NCBI GenBank assembly: GCA_019747655.1
Contig: JAIEQO010000736.1
Span: 1-34,050, forward strand
Origin: Gemmataceae bacterium
Lineage (GTDB): Bacteria; Planctomycetota; Planctomycetia; Gemmatales; Gemmataceae
Length of the DNA: 34,050 nt
Direction: 5' to 3'
A program made the translations under genes and the position numbers. Positions 29,219-34,050 of the stretch are shown here, piece after piece. The notes under the pieces were generated by a model. It was given only the letters and a program-made list of their open reading frames with translations, ran no database searches and was not told where the DNA came from. Every line of letters begins with the position of its first letter. The stretch's first letter is position 1.

Positions 29219-29746
29219 CTAGAAAGGAATCTCCTGGCTGGTTTCTAGCCCCTTTTCCTGCCGCACCATCTGGCGGACATCCTGGTACACCCTGTCGGCC
29301 TCGACGCGGATACGGCGAGCGTATTCGGGGTGAATCGGGAGCACCCAGACCTGGTCCCGTGGGTTCCAGCGGAAGCCGGCGTCCTTCATGCGGTCGAGCA
29401 CGTCTCCGCCGGGCCTCTTTTCGAACTTGATGACCATGAGCCGCTCGCGCCGGTTCTCGAACAAACGCACCCCGGCTTCGGGGTCGCCGGCGATGCCGAA
29501 CGGATCGGGGACGAACCCAGGCTGGCGTTCACGCAAGACCTTCTCGACGAAGCTTTGCGGTTCAGGTGCGGCCTCAGTCTGGACCGGCTCCATCACGGCG
29601 GTTGCCGTCTCCTGGCGCAGCAGTTCGGCCGGGTTTAGCTTCTCGGACGGTGGTGCTGGTGGGGTTTCGACCGGGGAAGCGGTCGGCATATCGGGTGGGG
29701 TGATGGTTTCAGACGTGGTGTGCTTGGGTGTGCGTTTGCGTGGCAT
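29219..29746 (-). CDS. Hypothetical protein with C-terminal 'GFRWNPRDQVWVLP' domain
   Basis: ATG at 29746 (MPRKRTPKHTTSETITPPDMPTAS...). Pro-rich N-terminus and a compact C-terminal domain RRERLMVIKFEKRPGGDVLDRMKDAGFRWNPRDQVWVLPIHPEYARRIRVEADRVYQDVRQMV. Confidence 0.7.
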   Translation of the reverse strand: MPRKRTPKHTTSETITPPDMPTASPVETPPAPPSEKLNPAELLRQETATAVMEPVQTEAAPEPQSFVEKVLRERQPGFVPDPFGIAGDPEAGVRLFENRRERLMVIKFEKRPGGDVLDRMKDAGFRWNPRDQVWVLPIHPEYARRIRVEADRVYQDVRQMVRQEKGLETSQEIPF

Positions 29747-30196
29747 AAAATCCTCCTGACCTTCGCGGGCCATTCCTTGGCCTCTTTAAGCCGAATATAG
29801 CACGGCTCAAACCCTTCGCGCAAGAGGCTGAGTGCGGGTTACAGCATGATGTCATGCTGAAAAGCCGCAGAAATGCAGGTGTTTCAGCGGTTGGTCAGCG
29901 CGGAAAGCCGCCTTGAATCAGGATATTGCCACTATCAAAGCCTGCGAATCAGCGCGATGCCGGCTAATCGCAAATAAATGGTCGCTGGACCTATTCGGGC
30001 CGGCTGGAGGCGGTGGGGTAGCCGGAGAAAGCGTTTCTCGTCTCCTGACCCTGTTTGCTGCCAACTGTGGGCATCCGATAGCCAATCCCACCGGCCCAAT
30101 CCCTGAATGCCATGTGGCGGTTCGTCCCCACAGACCCTTGGACAGGGCACGGAGGCATTTCTACGCGAACACTGACTTTTCCGCATATTGTTCAAG

Positions 30197-30491
30197 TTGT
30201 CCACAGCCTTCGGTTAGCCAAGAGGTGTTAAATATGTGTTACAAGTAGTGTTACGCTGTGGATAACGACTTGCAAGCTATTGATAAGGAAGGTCGCTTTG
30301 GGATCGGCTGGTGTGCAAACCATCGAAACTCGGTGTGCAAACCATCGAAACTTGGTGTGCAAACCATCGAAACTCGACACCCGGTGGGTGAAGTGTCGAA
30401 AGCTCCGGAGAGGTGGGTGAAATGTCGAACGGCGACCGCCGGTGTGTAATCCATCGAAACCACTTGACTCGGTGTGTGAAATGACGAATGA
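30197..30491 (+). other. oriV: Plasmid-type replication origin (oriV)
   Basis: DnaA box TTGTCCACA (30197-30205, 1 mismatch), three GTGTTA repeats (30225, 30236, 30248), perfect DnaA box TGTGGATAA (30257-30265, reverse strand), then seven iterons directly before repA. Confidence 0.8.
30310..30491 (+). repeat. Seven iterons, consensus GGTGTGYAAAYCATCGAAACT / GGTGGGTGAARTGTCGAA
   Basis: Starts at 30310, 30332, 30354 (identical 21-mers), 30383, 30412, 30441, 30471 (diverged). Confidence 0.9.
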
Positions 30492-30500
30492 TCCCGCCTC

Positions 30501-31541
30501 ATGAGTTCCTCGATCAAAGAGCGTCCCCCTCTCCTGCCCGAACGCCGTCCGGTGCCGGACTTCTTCGTCTGCGACATCATGGACGCGGCCCCCAAGAGCG
30601 ACATGGCGTCGATGGAGCACCCCGTCTTTTCGCTCTCGACCAAACCCGATCACCGCGTCCGCCGGTACGAGAACGGCCCCAGCTACGTCGAGATCAAGCC
30701 GTCGTCGGACGGCCTGGCGACGGTCCACGACCGGGACGTGCTCATTTACTGCATCAGCCAGTTGATGGCGGCGATCAACGCCGGCCAGCCGGTCTCGCCC
30801 GTGATCCGCTTCAAGGCTTACGACCTCCTGAAGGCGACGAACCGGATGACCAGCGGCCAGGGGTACCAGGCGATGAAGGCCGCCTTCGAGCGGCTGGCGG
30901 GCACCCGGATCAGCACCAACGTCGTCACCGGCGGGCAGGAAGTGTTCGAGACGTTCGGCCTCATCGAACGCGCCAGGATCGTGCGCGAGACGCGGGACGG
31001 CCGCATGCAGGAGGTCGAGATCAAGTTGTCGGACTGGGTCTTCAACGCCATTCGGCACCGGGAAGTCCTCACCCTGCACCGGGACTATTTTCGGCTGCGG
31101 AAACCTCTGGAGCGGCGATTGTACGAGATCGCCCGAAAGCACTGCGGCAAGAAGCCGGAGTGGCGGATTTCTCTCGCGGCGCTGCAAAACAAGTGCGGGT
31201 CGGTTTCGACCGAGAAGGAGTTCCGCCGGCTCGTGTCCAAGATCGTGGACGAAGACCGGCTGCACCAGCACATCCCGGATTACGCCATCGACATCAACGA
31301 CGACATGGTGGTGTTCCGCGGCCGCGGTACCGTGCCGGGCAGTGCCGAGGACACAGCACCCGTGCCGGTCGGATTCTTGCAACCCGATACCTACAACGAC
31401 GCCAGGATCGTCGCCCCCGGTTGGGACGTGTACCTGCTGGAGAAAGAGTGGCGGGACTGGATGTCGGAGACACCCCGCGACCCAGACGCGGCGTTTGTCG
31501 GCTTCTGCCGGAAATGGTACGAACGACGAGGGCTTCCTTGA
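30501..31541 (+). CDS. repA: Plasmid replication initiator protein RepA (PF10134-type)
   Basis: MEHPVFSLSTKPDHRVRRYENGPSYVEIKPSSDGLATVHDRDVLIYCISQLMAAINAGQPVSPVIRFKAYDLLKATNRMTSGQGYQAMKAAFERLAGTRISTNVVTGG...KLSDWVFNAIRHREVLTLHRDYFRLRKPLERRLYEIARKHCG; start 10 bp after the last iteron. Confidence 0.88.
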   Translation: MSSSIKERPPLLPERRPVPDFFVCDIMDAAPKSDMASMEHPVFSLSTKPDHRVRRYENGPSYVEIKPSSDGLATVHDRDVLIYCISQLMAAINAGQPVSPVIRFKAYDLLKATNRMTSGQGYQAMKAAFERLAGTRISTNVVTGGQEVFETFGLIERARIVRETRDGRMQEVEIKLSDWVFNAIRHREVLTLHRDYFRLRKPLERRLYEIARKHCGKKPEWRISLAALQNKCGSVSTEKEFRRLVSKIVDEDRLHQHIPDYAIDINDDMVVFRGRGTVPGSAEDTAPVPVGFLQPDTYNDARIVAPGWDVYLLEKEWRDWMSETPRDPDAAFVGFCRKWYERRGLP

Positions 31542-32112
31542 TCGGCAGGTCGCCTCCCCGGTTCGGGAGTGTTGCGAGTGTCGTTGAATGACGAATGACG
31601 TGCCGCCTTCGACGGGCGAACGCCGTGGAAAGCTTCACTGACCGCCGCATGAGTAAACAGTGGGTAAGGGCGACGGTTCCACTGTGTGCTGGTGAACTTG
31701 TAGCTGCCTGCATTTGTGCTTTATGGCCTCCGGGTGAGAACCGTTTGGCAGTAACGCACTCTCTTAAACTCCTCCCCTTGCTCGTTGACAAAGATTCCCG
31801 TGGCAGATGGAACGGGCAGATGGAACCGAACGAAAGTGGATGTGGAATAGGGCACTCGTCAGCATTCTAAACCTGACGCTTGTGATCTCGATTGGACCGA
31901 GCGAATCACCACTGATGCGTCCATGCACCCGAATCCTACGCAAGCGGGCAAATACATGAAGTGTCCGGGCGATCCTCCCGGAGTGGCCTTGCCCTTCTCG
32001 ACCCGCACCATCCGCTACTGGCTCTCGAACACGCGGAAGATTTTTCGCCCCATCATTGCGGCGAGAATCCGGTCGCTTCACCTGGAACCGCGCCATCAGT
32101 GAGAACACCGGA

Positions 32113-33531
32113 TCAGGAACTCGTGCGGTCCAGGTGCCACCCGAAGAGGCGTCCGGTCTTGATCGTCGCCGCGACGGCGGACGGCACCATCTCCTCCCAG
32201 GAGGGATCCCCCCGCTGGAGCCGGGCAAGGACGTCCTGCGTCCTGATCGACAGGAGGGACTCGTCGTAGTCGCGGATCGGGACGACGCGGCGGAGGTCGA
32301 GCAGCAACTCGCGGAGGTGGTGCCAAGGGGGCGTCACCGGGCTGTCTCCCGCCGTCCGAATCCCGCCGGTGGCCGGGTCCCGCGTGGGGTACGCGTACAC
32401 CGTCACGGACCGCTTGAACAGCCGACCGACCGCCTCGAGCGTGCCGCCAGGCAGGGCGGGATGGGATGCCTCGTCCAGGAATTGTTGGAGCGCGGGCAGT
32501 TCGACCGCGATCCCGACCGGCGCGTCGGTGGAGCGGGCCAGATACTCGGCCAGTTCGTGGAACGGCTCGAACCGCGAGATCAGCACGTCGAACCCGAGCG
32601 CCCCCAGGATATCCGCCCGCGCGAGAAAGTCCTCGTGACCGACGTCGGGTTGCGAATCGAGGCTGCGCAACGTCATCTCCGCGAGCACGACGGGCCGCCC
32701 GCCGCGGACGCCTGGTACGTCGAGGAACTGCTCCAGCGCCCGGTCGAGCAGGTCGGCGGTGAGCTTCGTGAACGGCCGGAAGGTGCACCGCTTGACCAGG
32801 GCTGGCCTCTTGTAGAGCACCTCCGACGCCTGCACGACCTCGCCGCCGGCCGTGAACATGGCCGCGTCGGTCAGACCTTTTTCCACCAGTTGCAGGCTCA
32901 ATATCCGGTTGTCGATCCCTATCAACGCCGGACCCGACACCTTGATCATGTCGACCTCGGTACGCGTCCTGGGCAGGTCGTCCGTGAGGGCGGCGAGCAG
33001 GTCCGCGGAGTTTTCCCGCCGAAAGAACGCGGCGTGGATCAGGTTGACGCCGAGCACGCCGAGCGCCTCTTGCTGCCCGGCAGGGGTGGGGCCTATCAGG
33101 TGGGCGTGGATGATGATCTCGGAGGGCTCTTCGTGTGGATGGGCCTGGAACCGAACGCCTATCCAGCCGTGGCCGGGCCCCGGGTTCTTGTGGCCGCCGG
33201 TCGCCACGGTGTCGGCGAAGGCGAAGAACCGCTTGGCGTCACCGCGCCCAGGTGCCAGCAGCTCGCGCACCTGGGCGAACTCGTGGGCGAGCATCGCCTC
33301 CAGTCGCTGCCGGCTGACGTACCGTTTGGTGGGTCCGTAGTGCGCGTCGCTGACTGCCATGTCGTAGGCCGAGACCGTCTTTGCCACTGTTCCGGCCGCG
33401 CCACCGGCCGCGAAGAACCACCGGGCCACCTCCTGGCCGCCGCCGATCTCGGCGAGCGTGCCGTAAGTCGAACCGTCGAGGTTGAGCGCCAGGGCCTTCT
33501 GTCGCGTACCAAGGGCACCGTTCGCGTTCAT
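32113..33531 (-). CDS. Conserved ~470-aa protein of uncertain function (resembles a family I recall as inconsistently annotated 'nicotinate-nucleotide adenylyltransferase'/'TonB-dependent receptor')
   Basis: LNLDGSTYGTLAEIGGGQEVARWFFAAGGAAGTVAKTVSAYDMAVSDAHYGPTKRYVSRQRLEAMLAHEF...RFFAFADTVATGGHKNPGPGHGWIGVRFQ...EVDMIKVSGPALIGIDNRILSLQLVEKGLTDAAMFTAGGEVVQASEVLYKR. Confidence 0.55.
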   Translation of the reverse strand: MNANGALGTRQKALALNLDGSTYGTLAEIGGGQEVARWFFAAGGAAGTVAKTVSAYDMAVSDAHYGPTKRYVSRQRLEAMLAHEFAQVRELLAPGRGDAKRFFAFADTVATGGHKNPGPGHGWIGVRFQAHPHEEPSEIIIHAHLIGPTPAGQQEALGVLGVNLIHAAFFRRENSADLLAALTDDLPRTRTEVDMIKVSGPALIGIDNRILSLQLVEKGLTDAAMFTAGGEVVQASEVLYKRPALVKRCTFRPFTKLTADLLDRALEQFLDVPGVRGGRPVVLAEMTLRSLDSQPDVGHEDFLARADILGALGFDVLISRFEPFHELAEYLARSTDAPVGIAVELPALQQFLDEASHPALPGGTLEAVGRLFKRSVTVYAYPTRDPATGGIRTAGDSPVTPPWHHLRELLLDLRRVVPIRDYDESLLSIRTQDVLARLQRGDPSWEEMVPSAVAATIKTGRLFGWHLDRTSS

Positions 33532-33758
33532 GACAGCCTCCTGTTCAAATGCCGGGGTCCGACGTCGCCGGGCAACGACCTTCGTCGCCCCGCTTCGTCA
33601 CGTCAGACGACTCCGCCTACGCGGTTCTTACCCCCGTCGCTGTTTTTGGGGTAAAGATCTGCCGATTGGTGGCGACCTGAAGAACTTGGAACTGAGCGTC
33701 GAGTGGTGGACGGGCTAGAAATGCAGGGCGACCGAAAAAATCGGGCAGACGCGCCCGA

Positions 33759-34050
33759 TCAACGGGAGGAGTCTTCCTTGAGGGCCGTGAGCAGCGCCCG
33801 GAACTCCTCCGCACACTCCGGGCACAGGGCGAGGTGCCCGGCGGCCTTCTGAAGCGGCTCCGGTATCGGCTGAAGCGCGGCAACGAGTTCGGCGTAGCTC
33901 GGCGCGTACCCGAGCCAGTCGTCGCAGCCGATCTCGTCTGGCCGGGTCAGCAGTACGTACCGGGCCAGTTCTTTTAGGTTCTGTCTGCTGAAACCGGTTG
34001 GCTGCGGAGCAGCCGGAGGTAGCGGCGAATCATGGCGAGTTGCACGGTGG
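33759..34050 (-). CDS. C-terminus of an edge-truncated protein with an HxxxCxxC zinc-finger (anti-sigma-like) motif
   Basis: Open minus frame ending at 33759: ...GFSRQNLKELARYVLLTRPDEIGCDDWLGYAPSYAELVAALQPIPEPLQKAAGHLALCPECAEEFRALLTALKEDSSR*. Not in the ORF track because no start lies inside the window. Confidence 0.5.
   Translation of the reverse strand, partial: HRATRHDSPLPPAAPQPTGFSRQNLKELARYVLLTRPDEIGCDDWLGYAPSYAELVAALQPIPEPLQKAAGHLALCPECAEEFRALLTALKEDSSR

Noticed and set aside
30116-30150. CRISPR-like signal: minus translation 'PCPRVCGDEPP' and CGGTTCGTCCCCACAGACCC resembling a type I-E repeat
   Set aside because: Only one degenerate copy, no spacer/repeat periodicity and no cas genes in the window.
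30228-31382. 384-aa minus-strand ORF with repeated 'FDGLHT/FAHRVS' peptides
   Set aside because: The repeats are the translated iterons and the rest is antisense to repA.
31923-32102. 59-aa plus ORF MHPNPTQAGKYMKCPGDPPGVALPFSTRTIRYWLSNTRKIFRP...
   Set aside because: Short, no recognisable family; might be a gene remnant but not supportable.

Overview
High-GC, probably Planctomycetes-like (Gemmata/Isosphaera-type) accessory DNA; the lineage is inferred from protein character only. From left to right: (1) a DUF4139/MuiA-like protein (edge-truncated) and a secreted VWA-domain protein; (2) a degraded integration scar holding a tyrosine recombinase, a truncated DUF1016/YhcG-type nuclease gene, an IS4-type transposase fragment, and an alpha/beta-hydrolase pseudogene that has lost its nucleophile region; (3) a large efflux island: TetR, NodT/TolC-type lipoprotein, a second TetR, RND membrane-fusion protein, HAE1-type RND pump, lipoprotein patatin, HPr-like protein lacking the catalytic His, alpha/beta hydrolase, then a HlyD / RbbA-like double-ATPase ABC / ABC-2 permease operon; (4) a plasmid-type module: a giant N12-class DNA methylase-helicase (P1 DarB-like architecture), two small upstream genes, and a divergent RepA (PF10134-type) preceded by a well-formed oriV (two DnaA boxes, GTGTTA repeats, seven iterons); (5) a conserved ~470-aa protein of uncertain function and an edge-truncated zinc-finger/anti-sigma-like ORF. 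Most interesting points: the oriV with its iteron spacing switch, the methylase-helicase with an A6 junction and no canonical start codon near its apparent N-terminus, the operator-like palindrome shared by the two TetR genes, the His-less HPr-like protein with a lipoprotein patatin behind the RND pump, and the 29-bp perfect palindrome in the broken DUF1016 gene. All family calls come from reading motifs by eye; no database search was run.
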